A DNA stretch of 64,000 nt from Betaproteobacteria bacterium (GCA_020621865.1 JAHRYW010000009.1:62001-126000); one strand, 5' to 3'. Numbered from the stretch's first letter, positions 26,099 through 34,826 are shown. Notes: generated by a model from the sequence alone, not told the origin. Translations and numbers: made by a program.

Positions 26099-27562
26099 AT
26101 GACCTACCAGCTAGAAACCGCCCAACACCCGGAAACCCTGCGCCGCGTCGCGATCGACCCGGTGTCTCGGGTCGAGGGTCACGGCAAGGTGACGATCCTG
26201 CTCGACGACCAGAACAAGGTGCACCAGGTGCGCCTGCACATCGTCGAGTTCCGGGGCTTCGAGAAGTTCATCCAGGGCCGGCCGTACTGGGAAGTGCCGG
26301 TCATGGTCCAGCGCCTGTGCGGCATCTGCCCGGTGTCGCACCACCTGGCCGCCTCCAAGGCGCTCGACGTCATCGTCGGCGCCAAAAAGCTGACGGCGAC
26401 GGCCGAGAAGATGCGCCGGCTGATGCATTACGGCCAGATGCTGCAATCGCACGCGCTGCATTTCTTCCACCTCTGTTCGCCGGACTTGCTGTTCGGCTTC
26501 GACAGCGACGTCACCCAGCGCAATATCGTCGGCGTCGCCGCGGCACATCCGGAAACGGCCAAGCGCGGCGTGCTGCTGCGCAAGTTCGGCCAGGAGGTGA
26601 TCCGCGTCACGGCCGGCAAGCGGGTGCATGGCACCGGCTCGGTGCCGGGCGGCGTTAACAAGGCGCTGACGGTCGCCGAGCGCGATGCGCTGCTGAAGGA
26701 CGTTTATCACATCGTCCAGTGGTCGCGCGACGCGGTGCACCTGATCCAGAAAGTGCATACGCAGGACCCGGGGCTGTACAACAGCTTTGGCATCTTCCGC
26801 TCCAACTTCATGTCGCTGGTCGGCCACAACGGCGACCTCGACTTCTACCACGGCACGCTGCGCGCCCGCGACGACAACGGCAAGATCCTGTTCGACGGCG
26901 TCGATTACCAGCAGTACGACAAGTACATCGAGGAAGAGGTGCGGCCGTGGAGCTACATGAAGTTCCCGTTCTTCAAGTCCATCGGCAAGGAGCACGGCTG
27001 GTACAAGGTCGGCCCGCTGGCCCGGGTGCAGAACTGCAACCAGATCTCGACGCCGTTCGCCGAGCATGAGCGCAAGGAGTTCGTCGATTACGCCGGCGGC
27101 TCGCCGTTGCACGCCCCGCTGGCCTACCACTGGACGCGGATGATCGAGATGCTGCACGCGGCAGAAGTGATCAAGGAACTGCTGCACGACGACGACCTGC
27201 TCGGCGGCGAACTGATGGTCGAAGGCGAGCGCCAGATGGATGGCGTCGGCGTCATCGAGGCACCGCGCGGCACGCTGTTCCACCACTACCGCGTCGATGA
27301 AAACGACCTGATCACGATGGCCAACCTGATCGTGTCGACGACCAACAACAACCAGGCAATGAACGAGGCGATCCGCCACGTCGCCCGCCGCTACCTGCAC
27401 GGGCGCGAAGTGACTGAGGGACTGCTCAACCACATCGAGGTCGCCATCCGCGCCTTCGACCCCTGCCTGTCCTGCGCCACGCACGCGCTGGGCAAGATGC
27501 CGCTGGAGGTCGAGCTGGTCGATCCGGAAGGCCAGGTCGTCCATGCACTGAGCCGTTCATGA
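26099..27562 (+). CDS. hoxH: NAD-reducing hydrogenase large subunit HoxH
   Basis: 487-aa NiFe active-site subunit. The N-terminal nickel motif is RLCGICPVSHH, preceded by DPVSRVEGHGKV; the C-terminal motif is DPCLSCATHALG. The extension after the final His (KMPLEVELVDPEGQ and onward) is the peptide cleaved by the maturation protease, whose gene overlaps this one by 4 nt. GAGGGGGC ribosome binding site. Cytoplasmic heterotetramer with HoxFUY, catalysing reversible H2-dependent NAD+ reduction. Confidence 0.95.
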   Translation: MTYQLETAQHPETLRRVAIDPVSRVEGHGKVTILLDDQNKVHQVRLHIVEFRGFEKFIQGRPYWEVPVMVQRLCGICPVSHHLAASKALDVIVGAKKLTATAEKMRRLMHYGQMLQSHALHFFHLCSPDLLFGFDSDVTQRNIVGVAAAHPETAKRGVLLRKFGQEVIRVTAGKRVHGTGSVPGGVNKALTVAERDALLKDVYHIVQWSRDAVHLIQKVHTQDPGLYNSFGIFRSNFMSLVGHNGDLDFYHGTLRARDDNGKILFDGVDYQQYDKYIEEEVRPWSYMKFPFFKSIGKEHGWYKVGPLARVQNCNQISTPFAEHERKEFVDYAGGSPLHAPLAYHWTRMIEMLHAAEVIKELLHDDDLLGGELMVEGERQMDGVGVIEAPRGTLFHHYRVDENDLITMANLIVSTTNNNQAMNEAIRHVARRYLHGREVTEGLLNHIEVAIRAFDPCLSCATHALGKMPLEVELVDPEGQVVHALSRS

Positions 27563-28062
27563 CGGCGCCGGTCGTCATCTTCGCCATCGGCAACCCCAGT
27601 CGTGGCGACGACGCGATCGGCCCGGAATGCTACGGTCGCCTCGAAAAAATGCTCAAAAATGAAATTCTGGCCGGCGACGTCGAATTGATAGAGGACTTCC
27701 AGTTGCAGATCGAACACGCCCTCGATCTGCAGGGCAGGGCGCTGGCGCTGTTCATCGACGCCGGCGTCGATACCCCGGCCCCATACGTCTTCGAGCGCAT
27801 CTTTCCCTCGACTGCCGTCGCCCACACCAGCCACGCGCTGTCGCCCCAGGCCGTGCTGCAGGTCTACCGGCAGACCGAAGGCGCCGAGCCGCCACCGGCC
27901 TTCGTGCTCTGCGTGCGCGGGGAGCGCTTCGAGCTAGGCGAGGCACTGTCGGGCGAGGCGAGCGGCCGCGTCGAGGCGGCCGTCCCTCTGGTCGTCGAGC
28001 TCTGTCGTCAGCCCGGATTGAACGCCTGGGAGCAGGCATCCGGAGAGGTCATAAATAGTTGA
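27559..28062 (+). CDS. hoxW: Hydrogenase maturation protease HoxW
   Basis: 167-aa HyaD/HoxW-type endopeptidase that trims the HoxH C-terminus after nickel insertion. Metal-probing residues are the Asp in NPSRGDDAIGP, the Asp in LFIDAG and the His in HTSHALSPQ. EDFQLQIEHALDL is typical of the HoxW group. Residues ~23-37 (ECYGRLEKMLKNEIL) are encoded by a copy of the dispersed repeat element; judged against my recollection of the family, this region of helix 1 is several residues longer than usual. Last gene of hoxFUYHW. No hypABCDEF accessory genes are in the window. Confidence 0.9.
   Translation: MTAPVVIFAIGNPSRGDDAIGPECYGRLEKMLKNEILAGDVELIEDFQLQIEHALDLQGRALALFIDAGVDTPAPYVFERIFPSTAVAHTSHALSPQAVLQVYRQTEGAEPPPAFVLCVRGERFELGEALSGEASGRVEAAVPLVVELCRQPGLNAWEQASGEVINS
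27626..27669 (+). repeat. Dispersed GCTACGGT element, copy g (inside hoxW)
   Basis: AATGCTACGGTCGCC, TCGAAAAAATGCTC, AAAAATGAAATTCTGG. It lies wholly within the hoxW reading frame without a stop and encodes residues ~23-37. Confidence 0.75.
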
Positions 28063-28072
28063 TATACATCAT
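28059..28072 (+). promoter_or_regulatory. FNR/ANR box upstream of the exported protein gene
   Basis: TTGAT-ATAC-ATCAT, one mismatch from the FNR consensus, overlapping the hoxW stop codon. A GAAAAT at 28095 fits a -10, placing the box centre near -41.5 of a start at about 28107, the class II activator position. The gene starts at 28139. Confidence 0.62.
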
Positions 28073-28138
28073 GGGCGGCAGGGGGGATGATGCGGAAAAT
28101 ACACCTGACTTGATGCTGCATGGAGCGTAGCAAGTCAC

Positions 28139-28849
28139 ATGGTTTTCCTCAGACACACATTCGCGGCGACTTTGGTCGCCGCTTTTTTTGGGACCGCCCA
28201 GGCCGGTGAAACCGCCGAGCGGCAATATGTTGCCATCGCCCAGTTGCCGGCGCCGGAAATCGGTGCCCGGGTCGGCCAAGCGGTCGAGGTGGATGTCGAT
28301 CTGGCCGCCGGCAATCTGGAAGTCGGTGAGACGGACGGGCGGATCGAAGTCCATTACACGATGGCCTTCAATCAGATCGCCGAGGGCTGGAGCTGGCAGC
28401 CGCTGGCTGACCCGGCCGTCGAGGACTATTACCGCTTCAAGTATCTGCCGCTGCAATCGGTGCTCGACGACCGCGGCGAATATGCCGGCGAGGACAAGAT
28501 CGGCACGACGCAGCAGATGAAGATCAGCTGGCGCTACGACTATTTCCTGGCCTTCGACAATCTCTACGATTTCTATCCGCGCGTCGTCGACGACGATGCC
28601 GGCTTCTCGGCCAATCTGCCGGCGGCGCTGGCCGGGCGGGTGGGGTTACGCGCCAGGGCGCACCTGGTCGAGCCGGTGATCAGTGAGAGCACGACCTTCT
28701 GGAAGGCGATCCACGCCCGGCCGACCGATTTCACGCTGAAGAAGCGCTACCTGGTCGGCAAGCTCGATGAGATCGACTTCGTCGATACCGCCAGCGGCGA
28801 GGTGCTGTGCCGCATCGGCCCGGGGCAGTCGCGCTGCACCGGGCGCTGA
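28139..28849 (+). CDS. Exported protein of unknown function
   Basis: 236 aa with a clear signal peptide (ATLVAAFFGTAQAGE, cleavage near residue 23), so periplasmic or outer-membrane associated. The mature part is acidic and beta-rich in appearance with many Tyr/Phe/Trp residues (ISWRYDYFLAFDNLYDFYP), and two Cys near the C-terminus (VLCRIGPGQSRC) that could form a disulfide. No family recognised. It follows the hydrogenase operon but has its own FNR-like box, suggesting expression when oxygen is low. Confidence 0.75.
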   Translation: MVFLRHTFAATLVAAFFGTAQAGETAERQYVAIAQLPAPEIGARVGQAVEVDVDLAAGNLEVGETDGRIEVHYTMAFNQIAEGWSWQPLADPAVEDYYRFKYLPLQSVLDDRGEYAGEDKIGTTQQMKISWRYDYFLAFDNLYDFYPRVVDDDAGFSANLPAALAGRVGLRARAHLVEPVISESTTFWKAIHARPTDFTLKKRYLVGKLDEIDFVDTASGEVLCRIGPGQSRCTGR

Positions 28850-28858
28850 GCCTGGCGT

Positions 28859-29302
28859 TCAGCGATAGACCAGGACCGGCACCTTGGAGTGGGTCAGCAC
28901 CTTGTTGGTCTCGCTGCCCAGCAACAGGCCGCTGATCCCGCGCCGCCCGTGCGAGGCCATGAAGATCAGGTCGCAGCCGGATTTTTCGGCGGCTTCGATG
29001 ATCGCCTCATAGGGAATGTCGCTGGTCGCCGAGACGGTGCTGCATTCGACGCCGGCCTCGGCGCATAGTTTGGCGACTTCGCCGAGATATTCGTTGGCTT
29101 GCTGGTCGGCCATTTCGGCAAATTTGTCCGGGGTCGTCGGGTCGATCAGCGCGCCTTCGCCGAAGTAGGCGATCGGGTATTCCGGCTTGGAAAAGAAGGC
29201 CGTAACCCGGGCGCCGGCTTCCTTGGCGAAGGAGACGGCACGTTGCGCCGTGGCACGGGAAAGTTCGGAGCCGTCGGTCGGGACGAAGATGTGCTTGAAC
29301 AT
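28859..29302 (-). CDS. Universal stress protein
   Basis: 147-aa UspA-fold protein. The ATP-binding variant signature G-x2-G-x9-G-S/T is present in GRRGISGLLLGSETNKVL, and the N-terminus HIFVPTDGSELS is typical. Good AGGAGG ribosome binding site. Converges with the exported-protein gene (9 bp apart) and is divergent from the beta-CASP hydrolase gene. Physiological role not readable from sequence. Confidence 0.92.
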   Translation of the reverse strand: MFKHIFVPTDGSELSRATAQRAVSFAKEAGARVTAFFSKPEYPIAYFGEGALIDPTTPDKFAEMADQQANEYLGEVAKLCAEAGVECSTVSATSDIPYEAIIEAAEKSGCDLIFMASHGRRGISGLLLGSETNKVLTHSKVPVLVYR

Positions 29303-29385
29303 GTTTTACCTCCTGAAATGCTTGTCTGGCGTTGCATTCAGCCTTGTTGAGGTTCATGCTACGCCAAGTCGGGAGGATTGAAAAC

Positions 29386-30798
29386 ATGCGTCTCGGGTTT
29401 CTTGGAGCGGCCGGCGAAGTGACCGGTTCCTGCACTGTCGTTGAAGCGGGCGATGTCCGTTTCCTGGTCGATTGCGGCATGTTTCAGGGCGGCCCGGAAG
29501 CCCGGCAGAAAAACCAGCGGGCGCTCAATCCCGGCTTCGACGTCCGCCAGCTCGACTTCGTGTTGCTGACCCACGCCCACATCGATCACTCCGGCCTCTT
29601 GCCCCGCCTGGCGACGCTCGGCTTTCGCGGGCCGATCTACGCCACGCCGGCGACCATCGCCTTGCTCGAAGTCCTGCTGCCGGACAGTGCCCATATCCAG
29701 GAGAAGGAATCGGAGTGGCAGTTGCGCCACCGGCGTCGGCAGGGTCAGGGCGAGCGCGGCATCCAGCCGCCGCTCTACACCGTCGCCCAGGCGCAGGCCT
29801 GCCTGAAGCTGTTGCAGCCGATAGGCTACGGTAAGCCGGAAAAATTGGCCAAAAACGTAACTGTCACTTTCCGCGATGCCGGCCACATCCTTGGTTCGGC
29901 CTCGCTGGAAGTGGTCGTCGGCGGTGAGGGCAAGCCGCGCCGGCTGGTTTTTTCCGGCGACCTCGGCATGCCCGACCGGCCGGTGCTCTGCGACCCCGAG
30001 CCGCCGCCGGCCGAGGCCGACGTGTTGTTGATCGAATCGACCTACGGCGACCGCCTGCATCGCTCGCTGCTGGAGACCGAGGAGGAAATCGTCGGCGCCA
30101 TCGAGCGGACGCGGGCAGCCGGCGGTAACCTGATCATCCCGGCCTTCGCGGTCGGCCGCACGCAGGAGATCATCTACCTGCTGGCCGATCTGGTCCGCCG
30201 CAAGCGGGTGAGTTCGCTGAAGGTCTATGTCGATTCGCCGATGGCCAATGCAGCGACCCGTATCACGCTGGACAATCCCGATCTGCTCGACCCGGAGACC
30301 AGGGAGTTGATCGCCTGGCAGCGGACGCATCAGGATCGAATGCACATCGAGTTCGTCGCCGATGTGGAGCGCTCCAAATCGCTCAACGACATCCGCCACG
30401 GCGCGGTGATCCTGTCGGCCAGCGGCATGTGCGAGGCCGGGCGGATCAAGTACCACCTGCGCGAAAACCTGCCGCGCAGCGAATGCAGCGTGCTGATCGC
30501 CGGTTTTCAGGCGGCCGGGACGCTCGGCCGCCGCTTGGTGGATGGGGCGCGGCTGGTGCATATCTTCGGTCAGCCGGTGCCGGTCCGGGCGCGCATCTAT
30601 ACGGTTGGCGGACTGTCGGCGCACGCCGACCAGGCAGCCTTGCTCAACTGGCTGCGCGGCTTTCACCGGCCGCCCGGCCGGACTTTTGTCGTCCATGGCG
30701 AGGCCGGCGCATCGGCCAATTTCAAGCGCGCCATCGAAGAGGAACTGGGCTGGTCAGAGGTGGGTTTGCCGCTGCCCGGCGAGTTCGTATCGCTGTAA
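29386..30798 (+). CDS. Beta-CASP metallo-beta-lactamase RNA hydrolase-like protein
   Basis: 470-aa member of the CPSF/Ysh1-like branch. The metallo-beta-lactamase motif LLTHAHIDHSGLLP supplies the zinc ligands, with DAGHILGS, FSGDLGM and the beta-CASP motifs VGRTQEIIYLL, SASGMCEAGRI and TVGGLSAHADQ. Expected to be a ribonuclease or related phosphodiesterase. The start at 29386 has a GGGAGG ribosome binding site at good spacing; the longer frame from 29332 does not. Residues ~147-158 (GYGKPEKLAKN) are encoded by a repeat-element copy without obvious change in length relative to relatives. Confidence 0.9.
   Translation: MRLGFLGAAGEVTGSCTVVEAGDVRFLVDCGMFQGGPEARQKNQRALNPGFDVRQLDFVLLTHAHIDHSGLLPRLATLGFRGPIYATPATIALLEVLLPDSAHIQEKESEWQLRHRRRQGQGERGIQPPLYTVAQAQACLKLLQPIGYGKPEKLAKNVTVTFRDAGHILGSASLEVVVGGEGKPRRLVFSGDLGMPDRPVLCDPEPPPAEADVLLIESTYGDRLHRSLLETEEEIVGAIERTRAAGGNLIIPAFAVGRTQEIIYLLADLVRRKRVSSLKVYVDSPMANAATRITLDNPDLLDPETRELIAWQRTHQDRMHIEFVADVERSKSLNDIRHGAVILSASGMCEAGRIKYHLRENLPRSECSVLIAGFQAAGTLGRRLVDGARLVHIFGQPVPVRARIYTVGGLSAHADQAALLNWLRGFHRPPGRTFVVHGEAGASANFKRAIEEELGWSEVGLPLPGEFVSL
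29824..29858 (+). repeat. Dispersed GCTACGGT element, copy h (inside beta-CASP gene)
   Basis: GGCTACGGTAAGCCGG, AAAAATTGGCCAAAAACG. Apart from two positions it matches copy k (61228) across 32 bases, defining a GTAAGCCGG subtype. It lies in frame within the coding sequence. Confidence 0.7.
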
Positions 30799-30840
30799 TA
30801 TGATTTGCTGATTCAATCCAAACAAGAAAAGGTTTTCCCC

Positions 30841-32586
30841 ATGTCCAACGGTTCCGCCCATCACAACGGCGTCGACATCAACCACCTGAGCCCGTTCGAA
30901 ACGCTCGGCAAGGCGGTGAGCAGCGCCATCGATCCCTACGGTGTGACGACCTCGCTGCTCAACGCCCAGATGGCCTGGCTGATGCATCCGCAGGAACTGA
31001 CCCGTGCCGTCAATGCCTTGTCCGGCGATCTGCTGGCGCTGCAGGCGCACGTCCTGCGTCGGGCGATGGGCATCCCGTCGACCGATGTGATCCGGCCGAA
31101 TGCCGACGATTCGCGTTTTGCCGACCCGGTATGGACCGATTCGGCGACCTGGGACATCGTCAAAGAGTGGTATATCGCCTTCACCCACCGCCTTGAGGAC
31201 ATGCTGTTCGAGACGCCGGGACTGTCCGACAAGGAACGCCGCCGCTCCGCCTTCTGGCTGCGTAACTGGCTGAACATGGTGGCGCCGACCAACTTCTTCT
31301 GGCTCAACCCGGTCGCCATGCAGCGCTGTGTCGAAACCGGCGGCGAAAGCCTGCGCAAGGGCTGCGAGAACTTCCTGCGCGATGCCCGGGCCAAGAACAT
31401 CCTGATGGTCGAGCCGGATGCCTTCACGGTTGGCGAGAATCTGGCGACGACGCCGGGCAAGGTCGTTTTCCGCAACCATCTGGTCGAGCTGATCCACTAC
31501 GCGCCGACCACCGAGAAGGTGCGGGCGATGCCCATCGTGATCATCACGCCGTGGATCAACAAGTTCTACATCCTCGATTTGACCGACAAGAAGAGCATGG
31601 TCAAGTACCTGACCGACCAGGGCTTCTCGGTGTTCATCACCAGTTGGAAGAACCCCGATGCAGAGATGGCCGGGGTGCGTTTCGACGACTACCTGGTCGA
31701 CGGCGTCAACGAGGTCGTCCGCATCGCCAGCGAATTCTGCAAGGTGCCGCAGGTGCATCTGGCCGGCTACTGCATCGGTGGCACGCTGGTCAGCACCTAC
31801 ATGGCGTGGGCCAACAAGCATTTTGCCGCAGACAAGGTGCCGGTCGCCCACTGGACGCTGTTTACGACACTGACCGATTTTTCTCACCCGGGCGATATCG
31901 ACGTCTTCATCGACGAAGCCTGCATCGGCGCGCTGGAGGAGTCGATGGCCAAGAAGGGTTATCTCGACGGCAGTGAAATGGCCAGCTCCTTCCGCATGCT
32001 GCGCTCGAATCCGCTGATCTGGCATTACTGGGAACGGAGCTATCTGCGCGGCGATTCGCTGCCGCCGTTCGACGTGCTTTTCTGGAACATGGATACGACG
32101 CGCATGCCCTACGCCATGCATTCCTATTACCTGCGCGAACTGTATCTGGAGAACAACCTGATCAAGCGCGACAAGCTGACCATCGCCGGCGAGCGCATCG
32201 ACCTCGACCGGATCACCCAGCCGCTCTACGCCGTGACCGCCGAGGACGACCATATCGCCCCGTGGAAGCAGTGCTACCGCATCCGCAAGTACGTCAATGT
32301 CGCGGCGCCGGTGCGCTTCGTGCTGTCCACCTCCGGGCATATCCTCGGCATCGTCAATCCGCCGGCCAATCCGCCCAAGCGGGCCTACTGGATCGGCGAG
32401 CCGGAGCGCAACGAGCACTGGGAACACTGGTTCGACCGGGCCGAGAAGAAATCCGGCACCTGGTGGGAGGACTGGACCCGCTGGCTGGGCGAGCGGAGCG
32501 GTGAGCTGGTCCCGGCCTATCCGGCGGCCAACCGCAAGTTCCCGGCCCTGGCCGCGGCCCCGGGAACCTACGTACTGGAGAAGTAG
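30841..32586 (+). CDS. phaC: Class I poly(3-hydroxyalkanoate) synthase PhaC
   Basis: 581-aa alpha/beta-hydrolase that polymerises (R)-3-hydroxyacyl-CoA into PHA granules. The lipase-like box is AGYCIGGTL with the nucleophilic Cys; the catalytic Asp and His are in TAEDDHIAPW and LSTSGHILGIVNPP. WLNPVAMQRCVETGG and FPAAPGTYV-like ends fit class I. ATG 30841 is chosen over an upstream in-frame start at 30805 because the residues before it are not family-like. phaA, phaB and phaP are absent, but the pta operon carries a PhaR-type operator. Confidence 0.94.
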   Translation: MSNGSAHHNGVDINHLSPFETLGKAVSSAIDPYGVTTSLLNAQMAWLMHPQELTRAVNALSGDLLALQAHVLRRAMGIPSTDVIRPNADDSRFADPVWTDSATWDIVKEWYIAFTHRLEDMLFETPGLSDKERRRSAFWLRNWLNMVAPTNFFWLNPVAMQRCVETGGESLRKGCENFLRDARAKNILMVEPDAFTVGENLATTPGKVVFRNHLVELIHYAPTTEKVRAMPIVIITPWINKFYILDLTDKKSMVKYLTDQGFSVFITSWKNPDAEMAGVRFDDYLVDGVNEVVRIASEFCKVPQVHLAGYCIGGTLVSTYMAWANKHFAADKVPVAHWTLFTTLTDFSHPGDIDVFIDEACIGALEESMAKKGYLDGSEMASSFRMLRSNPLIWHYWERSYLRGDSLPPFDVLFWNMDTTRMPYAMHSYYLRELYLENNLIKRDKLTIAGERIDLDRITQPLYAVTAEDDHIAPWKQCYRIRKYVNVAAPVRFVLSTSGHILGIVNPPANPPKRAYWIGEPERNEHWEHWFDRAEKKSGTWWEDWTRWLGERSGELVPAYPAANRKFPALAAAPGTYVLEK

Positions 32587-32672
32587 CGCCGGCTTCCTGG
32601 CAGGCCGGCTGGCCGTTTCTGCGGCAAATTGGTACATTGCCCGCTGGCCTGAACAGGATCGCCGAGATCACC

Positions 32673-33296
32673 ATGACGACAGCACTGACGACGATATCCG
32701 CCACCGCTTCCAAGGCCGGCGTGGACCTCCTGCGCATCGTGCGCATCAACGAAGAGATCAAATCCGTCGTCGGTGTCGCCTTCAAGATCAACATCATGGC
32801 GCTCAACGCGATCTTCCTGGCCAAGCGGGCCGGCACCGCGGCGCGCGGCTTTGGTGTGCTGTCCAACGAACTGCGCGTTTTTTCGCAGGACTTGCGCAAC
32901 TGCATGTCATCGCTGACCGGCCTGATCCACGGCTGCGTCAACGAGGTGTCGCTGGTGCTCCAGGACATCCGCCACACCCGCCTGCTGCGCCAGGCGGTCG
33001 AGATGGCGCCGACGGCCCGGATTTGCCAGGTGCTGGCCGCCAGGGAAATCGAAAACGATCGTCACTCGGTACGGTTGGCCAGCCTGCGCAAACAGCTCAA
33101 GCGCGCCCTGGAAGATGCCTTCCAGATGGTCGAACTGGGTGGCGTGCTGGCCAAATCGGCCAAGATCGAGGCGGCCTACGGGCAGTCCTTTGCCGTGCCG
33201 CTGGCCCAGGTGTCGGGTGAGTTCGACGCTATCGTCGAGGAAATTCGCAGTTCGCTGGAAGCCTTGCGTCGGTCGGCTTTTTTTACCGGCAAGTGA
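32673..33296 (+). CDS. MCP-hairpin-like soluble signalling protein
   Basis: 207-aa, almost entirely helical protein. FKINIMALNAIFLAKRAG followed by ARGFGVLSNELRVFSQDL clearly echoes the chemoreceptor hairpin tip (the usual [17 protein letters not shown] ... GFAVVA.EVR), but key positions such as the Glu in IEAARAGE are changed. No membrane segment, sensor domain or methylation region is obvious. Directly upstream (27 bp) of an ODP-type di-iron protein gene, it may couple that sensor to CheA/CheW. Start at 32673 has only a weak ribosome binding site. Confidence 0.72.
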   Translation: MTTALTTISATASKAGVDLLRIVRINEEIKSVVGVAFKINIMALNAIFLAKRAGTAARGFGVLSNELRVFSQDLRNCMSSLTGLIHGCVNEVSLVLQDIRHTRLLRQAVEMAPTARICQVLAAREIENDRHSVRLASLRKQLKRALEDAFQMVELGGVLAKSAKIEAAYGQSFAVPLAQVSGEFDAIVEEIRSSLEALRRSAFFTGK

Positions 33297-33323
33297 GAAT
33301 AGGAAATCGAGGAAGAAGGCACC

Positions 33324-34064
33324 GTGAAAACAACAAAGACAATCTTTCAGGACGGCAATCACAAATGGGTTGCCATTGTTCGCGATCCTGAAAAACCCAA
33401 CTTCCTGATCGATACCAATGAGTATCTGGTCACGCATGGCGGGCAAGGGCTGTTGCTCGATCCGGGCGGGGCCGAGATATTTCCGGCGGTTTTTTCGGCG
33501 CTGTCTGCGGAGTTCGATCCGTCGACGCTGGCCGGCATCTTCGCTTCGCACCAGGATCCGGACATCTGTTCCTCGCTGGCGCTTTGGCTGGAATTCAATC
33601 CGCAGATGCCCTGCTACGTCAGTTGGCTGTGGGGCGGCTTCATCCCCCATTTCGGCGGTAGCGCAAAAACCTTCGTGACCATCCCCGACGAGGGGGCCGA
33701 CATCTCGCTCGACGGCCTGATCCTGCGCGCCGTGCCAGCGCATTACCTGCATTCTTCGGGCAATTTCAATCTCTACGACAAGATCGCCAAGGTGCTGTTT
33801 TCCGGCGACGTCGGGGCGGCCTTGCTGCCGCCGGGGCAAGATGGCCTGTTTGTCGAAAATTTCGACGCCCATATCCGCCATGCCGAGGGCTTTCACAAAC
33901 GCTGGATGGGCTCCAACGAGGCCAAGCGGCGCTGGTGCGAACGCGTCTCCCAGATGGACATCGACATGCTCTGCCCGCAGCACGGCGCGATCTATCAGGG
34001 GGCCGACGTCCAACGCTTCATCAACTGGTTCGACGAACTGCAGGTGGGTATCGTCGCCGCCTGA
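33324..34064 (+). CDS. ODP-type di-iron metallo-beta-lactamase-fold protein
   Basis: 246-aa flavodiiron-like MBL domain without a flavodoxin domain, as in oxygen-binding di-iron proteins (ODP). Candidate iron ligands are His76-x-Asp78-x-Asp80 in ASHQDPD, the His in AVPAHYLHSSGNF, the Asp in LFSGDVGA and a late His in CPQHGAIY. GAGGAAG ribosome binding site. ODP in Treponema denticola is an oxygen/iron sensor for chemotaxis; the neighbouring MCP-like gene makes that role plausible here, but an oxygen-reducing or NO-related activity is also possible. Confidence 0.82.
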   Translation: MKTTKTIFQDGNHKWVAIVRDPEKPNFLIDTNEYLVTHGGQGLLLDPGGAEIFPAVFSALSAEFDPSTLAGIFASHQDPDICSSLALWLEFNPQMPCYVSWLWGGFIPHFGGSAKTFVTIPDEGADISLDGLILRAVPAHYLHSSGNFNLYDKIAKVLFSGDVGAALLPPGQDGLFVENFDAHIRHAEGFHKRWMGSNEAKRRWCERVSQMDIDMLCPQHGAIYQGADVQRFINWFDELQVGIVAA

Positions 34065-34075
34065 TTGTCCGGTAT

Positions 34076-34089
34076 TTGACCGCGGTCAA
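34076..34089 (+). promoter_or_regulatory. DNR/FNR-type box for the hemerythrin operon
   Basis: Perfect palindrome TTGAC-CGCG-GTCAA of the CRP/FNR family (FNR, ANR or DNR type). With GAGAAT at 34113-34118 as -10, transcription would start near 34124 and the box centre sits at about -41.5, the classical activator position. The first gene starts at 34146. Confidence 0.78.
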
Positions 34090-34145
34090 GGCGTCTGCCG
34101 GGGGGCTGCGCCGAGAATGTGGCAAACCCCAGTACGTGAGCCAAC

Positions 34146-34592
34146 ATGACCACCATCCGCAGTTTCATGACCGACGATCATCGCCGTTGCGACGATCTCT
34201 TCGCCGAAGCCGAGCAGGCCATCGGCAAGGGCAACCTGGAGGCCGCCCAGGCCGCTTTCGGGCATTTCAGGACAGCCGTCCTGGCGCATTTTGCCAGCGA
34301 GGAAAAAACGCTTTTCCCGTCTTTCGAGGCGAAGACCGGCATGAGCATGGGCCCGACCCAGGTCATGCGGATGGAGCACGAGCAGATGCGTGCCCTGTTC
34401 AATGATGCTGCCGATGCCCTGAAGGCAGGCGACTCCGAGGAATATCTCGGGATTGCCGATACCCTGCTGATCATGATGCAGCAGCACAACATGAAGGAAG
34501 AGAATATCCTCTACCCGATGTGTGACCAGCATCTCTCCAGCGAACTGGCGCCGCTGCTCGAGCGCCTGGAAACGGAACTTAGCGAAGCATGA
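34146..34592 (+). CDS. Hemerythrin domain protein
   Basis: 148-aa four-helix non-heme di-iron protein. Ligand-type residues occur in FMTDDHRRCDD, LAHFASEEKTLFP, RMEHEQMRAL and MQQHNMKEENILYP. Such proteins bind O2 or NO, or repair iron-sulfur centres. First gene behind the DNR/FNR-type box, overlapping the DUF2249 gene by 4 nt, so it probably belongs to a nitric-oxide or low-oxygen response. Confidence 0.9.
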   Translation: MTTIRSFMTDDHRRCDDLFAEAEQAIGKGNLEAAQAAFGHFRTAVLAHFASEEKTLFPSFEAKTGMSMGPTQVMRMEHEQMRALFNDAADALKAGDSEEYLGIADTLLIMMQQHNMKEENILYPMCDQHLSSELAPLLERLETELSEA

Positions 34593-34816
34593 CTCATCCG
34601 AAGACCCCGCACGTCGTCGACGCCCGTTACATGGAGCCGCCCGGCCCCTTCGTCGCGACCATGGAAATGCTCGATACCCTGAAAGAAGGGGAAAAAATGC
34701 TGCTGCTGCTGTTCCGCGAGCCGCATCCGCTGTACAAGGTATTGCGCCAGAACGGGCACGACTACGAAGTCGAATTGCAGGCCGACGGCACTTTCGAAAT
34801 CCTGATTTCACGCTGA
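34589..34816 (+). CDS. DUF2249 domain protein
   Basis: 75-aa small protein; DARYMEPPGPFVATMEMLDTL then LLLLFREPHPLYKVL is the DUF2249 pattern (a TusA/SirA-like fold). No conserved Cys is present, so sulfur transfer is unlikely. Often found next to hemerythrin and nitrite/NO-response genes. Overlaps the hemerythrin gene (ATGA). Confidence 0.88.
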   Translation: MTHPKTPHVVDARYMEPPGPFVATMEMLDTLKEGEKMLLLLFREPHPLYKVLRQNGHDYEVELQADGTFEILISR

Positions 34817-34826
34817 ACGCCCGGCC

